From assembly GCA_031373255.1 (NCBI GenBank), contig JANMMJ010000055.1:1-31086 (forward strand): 31,086 nt of DNA, in the 5' to 3' direction. Positions 15,104 to 22,656 of this stretch are shown one piece after another. The DNA is from JANMMJ01 sp031373255 (GTDB lineage: Bacteria > Pseudomonadota > Alphaproteobacteria > Rhizobiales > Aestuariivirgaceae). Position numbers and translations under genes: made by a program. The notes beneath the pieces are model-generated. The model worked only from the letters and a program-made list of their open reading frames with translations. It was not told where the DNA came from and did not search any database. How positions within the stretch are numbered: position 1 is the stretch's first letter; each line of letters starts with the position of its first letter.

Positions 15104-16294
15104 TCAGTTTATCCGGCCGGCTCGAAAGGCCTCTACGGTCCGCATGACGCCACGAATTTCGGCAAGCCCCTTGAGGCGGCCGATACAGGAATAACCGGGG
15201 TTCACCTTCTTGCCGATATCATCGACAAGGAGATGGCCGTGATCGGGACGAAGCGGGATGACGGCGTCTGCCCTGCCCTTCGCCACACGGCGGCTTTCTT
15301 CGGCAAGCAACTCGGCAATGACGCCCACCATGTCCGTATCGCCGTCGAGGTGTTCAGCTTCGTAAAAAGATCCATCCGGTTCGTGAGTTGTATTGCGAAG
15401 GTGGGCAAAGTGGACGCGCGGGGCAAACTCACGCGCCATGGCGACTAGGTCGTTGGCTGGATTGGCGCCAAAGGACCCCGTGCAGAGCGTCAGGCCATTG
15501 GCGGGGCGATCAACCGCCGACAGAAGGGCGCGCGTGTCGGCTGCGGTTGATACGGCGCGGGGCAATCCGAAAAGCGAGAATGGCGGATCGTCCGGGTGGA
15601 TCGCCATCTGGACATCCGCCTCTTCGGCCACGGGCACAATTTCGTTGAGGAACTGCACGAGATGATCGCGAAGTCCCTCGACGGTCATGTCGCCATAGAT
15701 GTCGAGCTGCCGGCGGAAACTGTCGCGGTCATAGACCGTCTCACGGGCCGGGACCCAGTCAATCAGATTGCGCTCAACCTCGGCGGCTTTTCCTTCCGGC
15801 CATCCCGCGATGCGCTGCCGCGCCGCTGCGAGACGCGCTTCCGGATGATCGGCCTCCGCGCCCTTGCGCTTGAGAATGAAGGCGTCGTAGGCGCAGAAAT
15901 CCACCATGTCGAAACGGAGTGCTGTCGCCCCATTGGCGAGAGGCCAGTCCAGGTCGGTACGGGTCCAATCGGTAATGGCCATGAAATTGTAGCAGGCCGT
16001 CTTGACCCCCGCTTTGGCGATGGCGCAGATCGATGACTGATAGTTGGCGATCAACTGGCGAAAATTGCCAGTGCGTGTCTTGATATTTTCCGGAACAGCA
16101 ATGCTTTCGACAACATCCCAGGTGAGGCCCGCGGCTTCGATGATGGCCTTACGCTTCATGACCTCGTCCAGAGTCCATGCCTCTCCCCGGTTCATGTGAT
16201 GCAGGGCCGACACAATCCCTCTGGCGCCCGCCTGGCGCACGTGGGCGAGGGTTACCGGATCGTCGGGGCCGAACCAGCGCCAGGTTTGCTTCAT
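15104..16294 (-). CDS. uxuA: Mannonate dehydratase UxuA
   Basis: The 396-residue protein is UxuA, which dehydrates D-mannonate to 2-keto-3-deoxygluconate in hexuronate breakdown. It shows the expected TIM-barrel motifs: the N-terminal MKQTWRWFGPDDPV, ALHHMNRGEAW, CYNFMAITDWTRTD, MAIHPDDPP, CTGSFGANP, FAHLRNT and IPLRPDHGHLL, which carry the metal ligands. The ATG overlaps the uxuB stop by 4 bases, so uxuB-uxuA is an operon. D-mannonate comes from UxuB acting on D-fructuronate; uxaC and the downstream keto-deoxygluconate enzymes are outside the window. Confidence 0.95.
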   Translation of the reverse strand: MKQTWRWFGPDDPVTLAHVRQAGARGIVSALHHMNRGEAWTLDEVMKRKAIIEAAGLTWDVVESIAVPENIKTRTGNFRQLIANYQSSICAIAKAGVKTACYNFMAITDWTRTDLDWPLANGATALRFDMVDFCAYDAFILKRKGAEADHPEARLAAARQRIAGWPEGKAAEVERNLIDWVPARETVYDRDSFRRQLDIYGDMTVEGLRDHLVQFLNEIVPVAEEADVQMAIHPDDPPFSLFGLPRAVSTAADTRALLSAVDRPANGLTLCTGSFGANPANDLVAMAREFAPRVHFAHLRNTTHEPDGSFYEAEHLDGDTDMVGVIAELLAEESRRVAKGRADAVIPLRPDHGHLLVDDIGKKVNPGYSCIGRLKGLAEIRGVMRTVEAFRAGRIN

Positions 16295-17772
16295 GGGTTG
16301 CTCCTGTGAAATTGCTCGAGGGTTTGGCGCGCACCGACAGCAATGAGGCTGGCAAGAGCGCGGGTCACGCTGGCCACAAATCGCGGATTGTGGGCGAGAT
16401 CGCTGCCGAAGACGGCTTCAATGCCGAGAAAGGATGCGGCCAGGCGCTCGGCATTCAAACCAGCGGCGTCGGCCCTGCGTCGCAGTTCATCACGCATCGG
16501 ATCGCGCACATCGATGTCGCCGCCCTGCTCGTCCCTGCCGGTGACATAGCGCATCCAGGCAGCGACGCCGAGCGAAAGGCCGTCAACGTTCATGTCCTTT
16601 GCCAAGCGTTCGCGGAGGGTGCCGAGCAGGCGCTGGGGGAGTTTCTGCGTGCCATCCATGGCGATCTGCCAGGTGCGATGACGGAGCGACGGATTGCGAA
16701 AGCGCTGCAGCAACGCGGCGCGATAGGCGGCGAGATCGACGCCCGGAGGCACGGCAAGCATGGGCGACACTTCGCTCGCCATAAGCCTTTCGATGAACGC
16801 TGCCAGAGCGGGATCGGACATGGCATCCGCCACCGTTTCATATCCCGCCATGTAGCCGAGATAGGCGAGCGATGAATGCGCGCCATTGAGGAGGCGCAGT
16901 TTCATCAACTCAAAAGGCGCCACATCCCGCACGAAGGTTGCGGCCCATTCCGGCCGGCCCATTGGAAAATCATCCTCGATGATCCATTGCGTAAAAGGCT
17001 CCGTGACGACGGGCCATGCATCATCACATCCCAGCGCAGCGGAGATGCGGGCGCGATCATCCGGCGTGGTGGCGGGAACGATGCGATCCACCATGGTGCA
17101 GGGGCAGGAAACTTCGCGGCGGACGTACTCTTCCAGTTCAGGATGACGAAGACCAGCAAAGCGGGCCAGCACGCCTTTCACAGTCCGGCCATTTGCCGGA
17201 AGATTGTCGCAGCACAGCACCGTAAAAGGGGGAATGCCAGAAGCGCGACGCTGCTGCAGGGCAGCAGCAATGAGCCCGACAGCGGTGCGCGGGGTCTCCG
17301 GATGCCGGAGGTCATGGATGATATCGGGATGTTCTTCATTCAGCGCACCGGTCGCTGGATCGTGACAATAACCCTTCTCGGTGACGGTCAATGACACGAT
17401 GCGGATCGAGGGTTGCGACATGGCATGAACGACTGCGCCAAGGTTTTCCGGAGCAACAAGAATGCCGGTGAGCCCGCCGATCACTCTCAGCGTCTCGCTT
17501 GACGCATCGCGCGCAGCGAGCGTATAGAGGCAATCCTGCGGCGACAGGGCATCACGCGTGTCAGGACTGCGCAAGCTGACGCCGATGGTTCCCCAGCGAA
17601 GGTCGCCGCGCTCCAGAACATCCCCAGTATAGACAGCCTGATGGGCGCGGTGAAAACCGCCGATGCCGAGATGGACAATGCCCGGCAGCACGGCCGAGCG
17701 GTAAAAGGCAGGTTTTCGAACTGCGGCCGGGAGAAGGGGAAGAATAGCGCTGGAAAGGCGTTGCATCGGCAT
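16291..17772 (-). CDS. uxuB: Mannitol dehydrogenase family oxidoreductase, D-fructuronate reductase UxuB type
   Basis: From 17772 the protein has 493 residues, the normal length of the polyol-specific long-chain dehydrogenase family. It has the N-terminal NAD(P) region VHLGIGGFHRAHQA and the catalytic Lys-x4-Asn-x2-His element in KLRLLNGAHSSLAYLG. Being 4-base-coupled to uxuA makes D-fructuronate reductase the likely role, though related mannitol or arabinitol dehydrogenases look alike. The start is uncertain. ATG 17772 and ATG 17766 give the usual N-terminus, while the longer frame begins with a TTG at 17847. None has a clear ribosome site. A symmetrical operator-like site lies directly upstream of 17772. 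Confidence 0.85.
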   Translation of the reverse strand: MPMQRLSSAILPLLPAAVRKPAFYRSAVLPGIVHLGIGGFHRAHQAVYTGDVLERGDLRWGTIGVSLRSPDTRDALSPQDCLYTLAARDASSETLRVIGGLTGILVAPENLGAVVHAMSQPSIRIVSLTVTEKGYCHDPATGALNEEHPDIIHDLRHPETPRTAVGLIAAALQQRRASGIPPFTVLCCDNLPANGRTVKGVLARFAGLRHPELEEYVRREVSCPCTMVDRIVPATTPDDRARISAALGCDDAWPVVTEPFTQWIIEDDFPMGRPEWAATFVRDVAPFELMKLRLLNGAHSSLAYLGYMAGYETVADAMSDPALAAFIERLMASEVSPMLAVPPGVDLAAYRAALLQRFRNPSLRHRTWQIAMDGTQKLPQRLLGTLRERLAKDMNVDGLSLGVAAWMRYVTGRDEQGGDIDVRDPMRDELRRRADAAGLNAERLAASFLGIEAVFGSDLAHNPRFVASVTRALASLIAVGARQTLEQFHRSNP

Positions 17773-17778
17773 GTGGTT

Positions 17779-17795
17779 AAACGGGAAAGCCGTTT
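17779..17795. promoter_or_regulatory. Operator-like inverted repeat before uxuB
   Basis: AAACGG-GAAAG-CCGTTT is a perfect 6-bp inverted repeat around 5 bases, the size and A/T-edged form of LacI- or GntR-type operators. It lies 7 bases ahead of the uxuB ATG and within the 105-base gap to the divergent carboxypeptidase gene. No regulator gene is adjacent. Confidence 0.4.
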
Positions 17796-17877
17796 CCGTC
17801 CATCCCGGCAGATGAGGCTGGAATCGCTCCGATGAACCGACTAGCAAGAGTTTCGAAATTCTTCAGGCAGGCACCGC

Positions 17878-19374
17878 ATGACTTTCGCAAGACTCGATGA
17901 ACTGGGCTACCGGCTGGAAGCACTCGGCCATGCACAAGCCATGCTGGGCGTTGACGAGGCGGTGCAGATGCCCACAGGCGGCGGCGAAAAGCGCGCCGAG
18001 GCGATGGCCGTGCTGGCCGGCATGTATCACGAGATGGCGACGTCACCCGCCATCGCCGGCTGGATTGCCGCTGCTGAAGGCGAAGATCTTGATGTGATGC
18101 AGCAAGCGGCGGTGCGGGAATTCAAGCTGCAGCATACCAACATGACGTGTCTGTCGTCTGATTTCGTTCGGCGGCAGGTGAGTGCCCGAATCCGCTCCGA
18201 ACAGTTGTGGCGCGAGCTTCGGCCCACCGGCAACTGGGCGGCGTTTCTTCCGGCCTTCGAAGGCATTGTCGCCATCGTGCGAGAGGAAGCGCAATTGCGC
18301 GCCGAGGCCCTCAAGCTTGATCCTTACGACGCCCTGATCGAGCAATATGATCCAGGTGGACGGGCGAATGACATCGCGCCGATTTTTGCCACGCTGAAAT
18401 CGTTCCTGAAGGATTTCCTGCCGCAGGTGATCGAACACCAGCAGCGAAAGCTGGCGGCGCGGCCAGAGAGAGCCCTGCAACCGCCATACCCCATCGACAA
18501 GCAGAAGGCGCTGGGCCTCGCGATGATGGAGGCGATCGGATTCGACTTCAACCATGGGCGGCTCGATGTCTCGCACCATCCCTTTTGCGGCGGCGTTCCC
18601 AGCGATGTGCGGATGACGACCCGCTATACGACGAGCGAATTCCTGTCATCGCTGATGGGCATACTGCACGAGACCGGGCACGGGCTTTACGAGCAAGGAC
18701 TACCGCAGCAATGGGCGCATTGGCCGCTTGGCAAGGCGCGCGGAATGACGGTGCACGAAAGCCAGAGCCTGTTCGTGGAAAAGCAGATCGCGCGCAGCAG
18801 CGAATTCTGGGAATGGGCGATGCCGGTGGTGGGCGAGCACCTGGGCAAGGAGGCGCTGGCCGGATGGCACCTTGAGGATGTGCTGGTCCACGTGCACCGG
18901 ATTGCGCCGGGGCGCATCCGTGTTGACGCAGACGAAGCGACCTATCCCCTGCATGTGATCCTACGCTTTGAGATCGAGCGCGAGCTGATCAGCGGTGCGC
19001 TGAGACCCAAGGATGTGCCAGAAGCCTGGGACAGCAAGATGCAGGATTATCTCGGCCTCTCCACCATTGACGATCCGAAGGACGGTCCGATGCAGGACGT
19101 GCACTGGCCAAGCGGTGCGATCGGATATTTTCCGAGCTATACGCTGGGAGCCCTTGCCGCGGCGCAATTTTGGGCGGCTCTCGAACGGGCACATCCCGAG
19201 GTCAGGGATGACATGCGGCATGGCCGGTTCGTTGCGATGAACGACTGGCGGCGCGAACATATCTGGTCGCAAGGATCACTCTGGACGACGCCGGAACTTC
19301 TGGAACGCGCGACCGGTGAACCACTCACGGCGAAATATTTCATCGCGCACCTGCAGCGGCGGTACCTATCCTGA
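17878..19374 (+). CDS. Carboxypeptidase Taq, M32 family metallopeptidase
   Basis: The 498-residue protein carries every signature of the M32 family: HPF (234-236), the D-x-R-x-T element at DVRMT (243-247), the zinc-binding HEXXH (HETGH, 264-268), the third zinc ligand in HESQS (His293-Glu294), the IRVDADE segment and GPMQDVHWPSGAIGYFPSY near the C-terminus. These enzymes remove C-terminal residues from peptides with broad specificity and are cytoplasmic. Length is typical. The gene is divergent from uxuB. A stress promoter for the next gene begins 8 bases after its stop, so the two are probably separate transcription units. Confidence 0.95.
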   Translation: MTFARLDELGYRLEALGHAQAMLGVDEAVQMPTGGGEKRAEAMAVLAGMYHEMATSPAIAGWIAAAEGEDLDVMQQAAVREFKLQHTNMTCLSSDFVRRQVSARIRSEQLWRELRPTGNWAAFLPAFEGIVAIVREEAQLRAEALKLDPYDALIEQYDPGGRANDIAPIFATLKSFLKDFLPQVIEHQQRKLAARPERALQPPYPIDKQKALGLAMMEAIGFDFNHGRLDVSHHPFCGGVPSDVRMTTRYTTSEFLSSLMGILHETGHGLYEQGLPQQWAHWPLGKARGMTVHESQSLFVEKQIARSSEFWEWAMPVVGEHLGKEALAGWHLEDVLVHVHRIAPGRIRVDADEATYPLHVILRFEIERELISGALRPKDVPEAWDSKMQDYLGLSTIDDPKDGPMQDVHWPSGAIGYFPSYTLGALAAAQFWAALERAHPEVRDDMRHGRFVAMNDWRREHIWSQGSLWTTPELLERATGEPLTAKYFIAHLQRRYLS

Positions 19375-19381
19375 CAAAGAT

Positions 19382-19406
19382 GGAACTATTTCGAGCCCCG
19401 CGCATT
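19382..19406 (+). promoter_or_regulatory. EcfG-type promoter for the lipid kinase gene
   Basis: GGAAC (19382-19386), then 16 bases, then CATT (19403-19406). The alphaproteobacterial EcfG consensus is GGAAC-N16/17-CGTT. The -10 lies about 58 bases before the ATG at 19464. Confidence 0.6.
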
Positions 19407-19463
19407 ACATTTGGTTGACCAATCCAATTATCCAGGGGGCCCGAAACGACGGGCAGAGCCATC

Positions 19464-20516
19464 ATGCCAGCGCGATCGATTGCGGTTCTCGCAAAAAAGA
19501 CCCGTGTGGGAACACCGCGTTCCAAAGCCGCAGTGAAACCACCGAGACGGAAGAAAAGTCCGGCCCGTTCGCAGGAAAGCAAACATCCAGACGGCCTGCA
19601 CACCCGCAAGGCCGCCGTCGTGATCAACCGCAGTGCCGGCACGGTGCGCACGATGGGTGCTGAAAACGTGGCGAAGCTCATCGAAGACGGGTTCAGGCAG
19701 GAGGGAATTGAACTTCGCGTCGACCTCATCGACGGCAAGGATGTTTCGCGCCATATCGACAGGCTCAAGGCGGAGAAGGTGCAAATCATCGTCGTGGCGG
19801 GTGGCGATGGCACGATCTCGTCGGTCGCTGGACAATTGGCGGGAACGCCGGTGGTACTGGGCGTCCTGCCCATGGGCACAATGAATTTCTTCGCCAAGGC
19901 GCTTGGCCTGCAAGGCGACCTCGGCCAATCGGTGAAGCAACTGGCGGCCGCCGAGATAACGGCTGTCGATGTCGGTACTGCCAACGGGCAGGTGTTCCTG
20001 CATCAGTTTTCGCTCGGCATGCAGCCCAAAATGGTGCGGCTGCGAGAGCGGCTGGGATATCGCTCCAGAATGACAAAGATCTTTGCCGGGGTCAGGGCCT
20101 TCGTCCTCACCATGCGGCGGCCGCCGAAGCTCAAGCTCGATGCGCTCATCGACAACGTGCATCATCCGATCAGCACGACGGCCTTCTTCATCAGCAACAA
20201 CCCCTACGGACCGGGCCGGTTGCCGTATCAGGACAAGCTCGATGGAGGAGAACTCGGAATTTACATTCTTACATCGTCACGCTGGGCGGATGTGCTGCGG
20301 CTGACCAAGAATTTCATGGCGGGAACCTGGCACGACGACCCCAATGTCGAGATTCACTCGGCTCAGGTGCTCAAGGTCGCACGGCGCGGCTGGAACAGGC
20401 ACAAGCGCATCATTGCTTCGGTCGATGGCGAAATCCTGAAATTGCCGCTGCCTGTTGAAGTGGCGATCAGGCCGCTGGCGCTCAAGGTGCTCAAACCGGT
20501 GCCGCCCGAGGCCTGA
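19464..20516 (+). CDS. Diacylglycerol kinase family lipid kinase
   Basis: The 350-residue protein has the DAGK catalytic fold, with the nucleotide loop VVAGGDGT (GGDGT at 113-117), the LPMGTMNFFAKALG glycine-rich segment and a two-domain layout. Residues 1-48 are an unusual Lys/Arg/Pro-rich extension likely to contact acidic membranes or nucleic acid; the conserved domain starts at RKAAVVINRSAG. Family members phosphorylate diacylglycerol or sphingoid lipids at the membrane. An EcfG-type promoter upstream places it in the general stress response. An internal start would drop the basic tail, but 19464 is the first ATG after the promoter. Substrate not determined. Confidence 0.85.
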   Translation: MPARSIAVLAKKTRVGTPRSKAAVKPPRRKKSPARSQESKHPDGLHTRKAAVVINRSAGTVRTMGAENVAKLIEDGFRQEGIELRVDLIDGKDVSRHIDRLKAEKVQIIVVAGGDGTISSVAGQLAGTPVVLGVLPMGTMNFFAKALGLQGDLGQSVKQLAAAEITAVDVGTANGQVFLHQFSLGMQPKMVRLRERLGYRSRMTKIFAGVRAFVLTMRRPPKLKLDALIDNVHHPISTTAFFISNNPYGPGRLPYQDKLDGGELGIYILTSSRWADVLRLTKNFMAGTWHDDPNVEIHSAQVLKVARRGWNRHKRIIASVDGEILKLPLPVEVAIRPLALKVLKPVPPEA

Positions 20517-20536
20517 GGATTCCTCGCCGGTCGAGC

Positions 20537-20561
20537 GGAACAAAGCGGCTCACCGGCCATT
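20537..20561 (+). promoter_or_regulatory. EcfG-type promoter for the 25-residue membrane peptide
   Basis: GGAAC (20537-20541), 16 bases, CATT (20558-20561), 41 bases before the ATG at 20603. The spacing is identical to the other EcfG-type sites in this island. Confidence 0.55.
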
Positions 20562-20602
20562 AGTGAAAATAACAATTTCGCAAACGATCACAGGAGCTTC
20601 GC

Positions 20603-20680
20603 ATGCGTGGACTTGCACTCTGGCTTTTGGGCCTGCCGATTCCGATCATCATCCTGCTCTACTTCACCAACGTTATCTGA
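20603..20680 (+). CDS. 25-residue single-span membrane peptide
   Basis: This small gene begins MRGLALWLLGLPIPIIILL and ends in Asn-Val-Ile before a TGA. It is nearly all hydrophobic with one N-terminal Arg, so it should form one membrane helix with a Pro-x-Pro kink. A ribosome site AGGAG lies 6 bases before the ATG, an EcfG-type promoter is upstream, and a strong terminator follows 16 bases after the stop. A complete small transcription unit is therefore visible. Similar tiny hydrophobic proteins occur in many alphaproteobacteria without assigned function. The position in the PhyR region suggests a membrane stress role. Confidence 0.75.
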   Translation: MRGLALWLLGLPIPIIILLYFTNVI

Positions 20681-20696
20681 GCGGGGACAAAAAAAT

Positions 20697-20725
20697 CTGG
20701 CCGGATTTGCATCCGGCCAGTTTTC
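20697..20725. terminator. Bidirectional intrinsic terminator between the 25-residue peptide and phyR
   Basis: CTGGCCGGAT and ATCCGGCCAG (20697-20706 and 20711-20720) form a perfect 10-bp stem around TTGC. TTTT follows on the plus side and a run of A precedes it, so it can end both the peptide transcript and the convergent phyR transcript. Confidence 0.88.
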
Positions 20726-20739
20726 AGATTGCATGACAA

Positions 20740-21555
20740 TCAAGCTGCCGCTTCGGGCTGCTTTCTTTTCCTGGTTGATTTCATGTCGAAGAACAGCGCC
20801 TGGGCAATCATGCCCTTCACCATGTCAGGCATGAAAGGCTTGGTGATCAGGAAGGCGGGCTCAGGCCGTTCGCCCGTGAGCAGGCGCTCCGGGAATGCCG
20901 TGATGAAGATAACCGGAACGCTGAAGCTGTTGAGGATATCGTCCACGGCATCAAGGCCCGAACTGCCATCGGCAAGCTGAATATCCGAGAGAATAAGTCC
21001 CGGCTGCTTTTCGCCCACGAGCTTGAGCGCCTCCTTGTGCGTCCGGGCAATGCCGACGACGCAGTGGCCAAGGGAGTGAACGATATCTTCAAGGTCGAGG
21101 GCGATCAGCGGCTCGTCCTCAATGATCAAAACATCGGTCGAGATCATTTGAGCAATCTGCCGGCTGGCCTCGTCATAGTGGTGATCCACATCGGCGTCTG
21201 AAACCTGAAGAATGCTCGCCACCTCGGCGCGGGTGAATCCTTCAACCGAAACGAGCAGAAACACCTGCCGCGGAAGTGCCGGCAGTGTTGCCAGGCGATC
21301 CTGAACAGTGCTTTCCCAATGTTCGGAGGGCGTGTCAGGCTTGTGGTTGATCGAGAGAGAATTCCACAGCCTGCACAGTGCTGAAAACGCATAAATCCGC
21401 GTATTCTTTGCAGTTTGGAGAGCTTTGGGATCGGCGATCCAGGCTTCCAGCAAGGATGCGACATAGGCGTCGCCGCTGGATTGAGAGCCGGTCAGCGATC
21501 GTGCGAATCGTCGCAAATAGGGGAGATGGGGCGCAACCGTAGCTGATAGTGACAT
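20740..21555 (-). CDS. phyR: General stress response regulator PhyR
   Basis: The 271-residue protein has the PhyR layout: an N-terminal sigma-like domain (residues 1-135, APHLPYLRRFARSLTGSQ... with sigma2- and sigma4-like helices, lacking DNA-binding function) and a C-terminal receiver (140-260). The receiver has an acidic pocket at Glu146-Asp147, the phospho-acceptor Asp191 (ILSDIQLADG) and Lys239 (ITKPF). When phosphorylated, the sigma-like domain binds the anti-sigma NepR and frees EcfG. The start is supported by the conserved N-terminus, although the GAGGA preceding it directly touches the ATG. A consensus EcfG promoter lies upstream, so the gene is autoregulated. It is divergent from nepR, the standard arrangement. 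Confidence 0.96.
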   Translation of the reverse strand: MSLSATVAPHLPYLRRFARSLTGSQSSGDAYVASLLEAWIADPKALQTAKNTRIYAFSALCRLWNSLSINHKPDTPSEHWESTVQDRLATLPALPRQVFLLVSVEGFTRAEVASILQVSDADVDHHYDEASRQIAQMISTDVLIIEDEPLIALDLEDIVHSLGHCVVGIARTHKEALKLVGEKQPGLILSDIQLADGSSGLDAVDDILNSFSVPVIFITAFPERLLTGERPEPAFLITKPFMPDMVKGMIAQALFFDMKSTRKRKQPEAAA

Positions 21556-21605
21556 TCCTCATCCGGGACCCCGAGTCCCGGCTCCTCATTGTTAATAAAA
21601 CACGA

Positions 21606-21630
21606 AACGCAGATATTTCAGAAAAGTTCC
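21606..21630 (-). promoter_or_regulatory. EcfG promoter for phyR
   Basis: On the minus strand GGAAC (21630-21626), 16 bases, CGTT (21609-21606): an exact consensus match, about 50 bases upstream of the phyR ATG. Confidence 0.82.
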
Positions 21631-21639
21631 CGAGTGGAT

Positions 21640-21664
21640 GGAACAATTATCTTTTGCCGGTATT
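21640..21664 (+). promoter_or_regulatory. Possible weak EcfG promoter for nepR
   Basis: GGAAC (21640-21644), 16 bases, TATT. The -35 element is perfect and the spacing is the same as the others, but the -10 matches only in its final TT. It faces nepR and lies 10 bases from the phyR promoter, back to back. Confidence 0.35.
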
Positions 21665-21742
21665 ATAGGCAATGCATGACGCACGCCAATCAGAACCTGA
21701 GGTGTTTCATGGAATCTTGCGTCGCACGATGAGCTTTCAATA

Positions 21743-21934
21743 ATGAATGACGGTATTTCGAAAAAGGGCAAGCCAGGGCGCAGCCCCCACAAGCGCGATC
21801 AATCCATCGCCAATGCGGCGGTTGGGCAAAAACTCAAAGCATTTTACGACGATATCGCCCACCAGGAGGTCCCCGACCGGTTCCTCGATCTGCTTGATCA
21901 ACTCGACGAGGCCTCGCAGAAGAAGCCCGGTTGA
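21743..21934 (+). CDS. nepR: Anti-sigma factor NepR
   Basis: The 63-residue protein has the NepR core: a disordered basic N-terminus (KKGKPGRSPHKRDQ), a first helix (AVGQKLKAFYDDIAHQ) and a second helix with the conserved VPDRFLDLLDQLD. NepR sequesters the EcfG sigma factor and is itself captured by phosphorylated PhyR. It is divergent from phyR as usual. Unusually, no ecfG follows; the next gene is a DUF1328 protein. Only a weak ribosome site precedes the ATG, which fits a low-level regulator. Confidence 0.92.
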   Translation: MNDGISKKGKPGRSPHKRDQSIANAAVGQKLKAFYDDIAHQEVPDRFLDLLDQLDEASQKKPG

Positions 21935-21981
21935 AGCGACCAGCGCGGCCGGCTTTCAGATATCCACTCCAGCAATCCCCG

Positions 21982-22006
21982 GGAACTTCCACGCATTTGC
22001 CGCATT
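21982..22006 (+). promoter_or_regulatory. EcfG-type promoter for the DUF1328 gene
   Basis: GGAAC (21982-21986), 16 bases, CATT (22003-22006), 48 bases before the ATG at 22055. Confidence 0.55.
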
Positions 22007-22054
22007 TTATGTCGGTGGGCTTCAGCACCACCTTATCATTCGAGAGGACATCAA

Positions 22055-22234
22055 ATGAACTTCGGCAATCTACTTCACTGGGCAATCATCTTTCTCGTCG
22101 TCGCCATCGTTGCGGCACTTCTTGGTTTTGGTGGCGTTGCCGGCACGGCCATGGAAGGTGCCAAAATCATCTTCTGGATTGCGATCGTCATCGCCGTTAT
22201 TTCGTTCGTGTTCAGCCTGGTCCGACGCGCTTAA
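22055..22234 (+). CDS. DUF1328 (YtjA-like) small membrane protein
   Basis: The 59-residue protein has two hydrophobic helices (about 7-25 and 35-55) joined by the glycine-rich GFGGVAGTAMEGAKI, the DUF1328/YtjA pattern. Function is unknown; related genes are frequently in general-stress regulons. An AGAGGA ribosome site is 6 bases before the ATG, an EcfG-type promoter is upstream, and a strong terminator follows 21 bases after the stop, making it a single-gene unit. Confidence 0.88.
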   Translation: MNFGNLLHWAIIFLVVAIVAALLGFGGVAGTAMEGAKIIFWIAIVIAVISFVFSLVRRA

Positions 22235-22255
22235 CTGTCGGAGCTTTACATATAC

Positions 22256-22286
22256 AAAAACGGCCGGAGATTTTCCGGCCGTTTTT
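22256..22286. terminator. Intrinsic terminator after the DUF1328 gene
   Basis: AAAAACGGCCGGA and TCCGGCCGTTTTT form a perfect 13-bp palindromic stem around GATTT (22256-22286). Being symmetrical, it can act in both directions. Confidence 0.9.
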
Positions 22287-22297
22287 ATTTGCACATG

Positions 22298-22326
22298 AAA
22301 AAAGGGCCACTCCGAAAGAGTGGCCC
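22298..22326 (-). terminator. Intrinsic terminator of csbD
   Basis: On the minus strand GGGCCACTC and GAGTGGCCC pair around a 5-base loop and are followed by TTTTTT. It lies 20 bases after the csbD stop. Confidence 0.88.
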
Positions 22327-22346
22327 CATGCAATGTGCGCAATTGC

Positions 22347-22547
22347 TTAGTTGACGTTCTTCAACCAGGCATCCACTTCGGCGCGCGCCTTGTCCTTGGC
22401 GTAGCCGTAATGCTTCTGAATGCTGCCTTCGAGTTCCGTGCGGCGGCCTTCGATCACATCCAGATCATCGTCGGTCAGCTTGCCCCACTGGGTCTGTGCC
22501 TTGCCGCGAAATTCTTTCCAGTTACCTTCGATACGATCCCAGTTCAT
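22347..22547 (-). CDS. csbD: CsbD family stress protein
   Basis: This 66-residue protein is of the CsbD (PF05532) family, with the typical start MNWDRIEGNWKEFRGK, then KLTDDDLDVIEG and a C-terminal YGYAKDKARAEVDAWL. Family members are small, charged, helical and strongly induced by stress in many bacteria (E. coli YjbJ, Bacillus CsbD), but their molecular role is unknown. AAGGAG sits 7 bases before the ATG, an exact EcfG promoter lies upstream and a terminator downstream, so it is a complete one-gene unit. Confidence 0.95.
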   Translation of the reverse strand: MNWDRIEGNWKEFRGKAQTQWGKLTDDDLDVIEGRRTELEGSIQKHYGYAKDKARAEVDAWLKNVN

Positions 22548-22612
22548 CGTGTATCTCCTTGTTTACAAATGAAAAACAAATCCTGAGAGCAGCACGCTAC
22601 TCCTGCATTTAA

Positions 22613-22637
22613 AACGCCCCGAAGCGCACATCGTTCC
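22613..22637 (-). promoter_or_regulatory. EcfG promoter for csbD
   Basis: Minus strand GGAAC (22637-22633), 16 bases, CGTT (22616-22613): exact consensus, about 65 bases before the csbD ATG. Confidence 0.82.
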
Positions 22638-22656
22638 CAGGATTTTGGAGCGGTAT

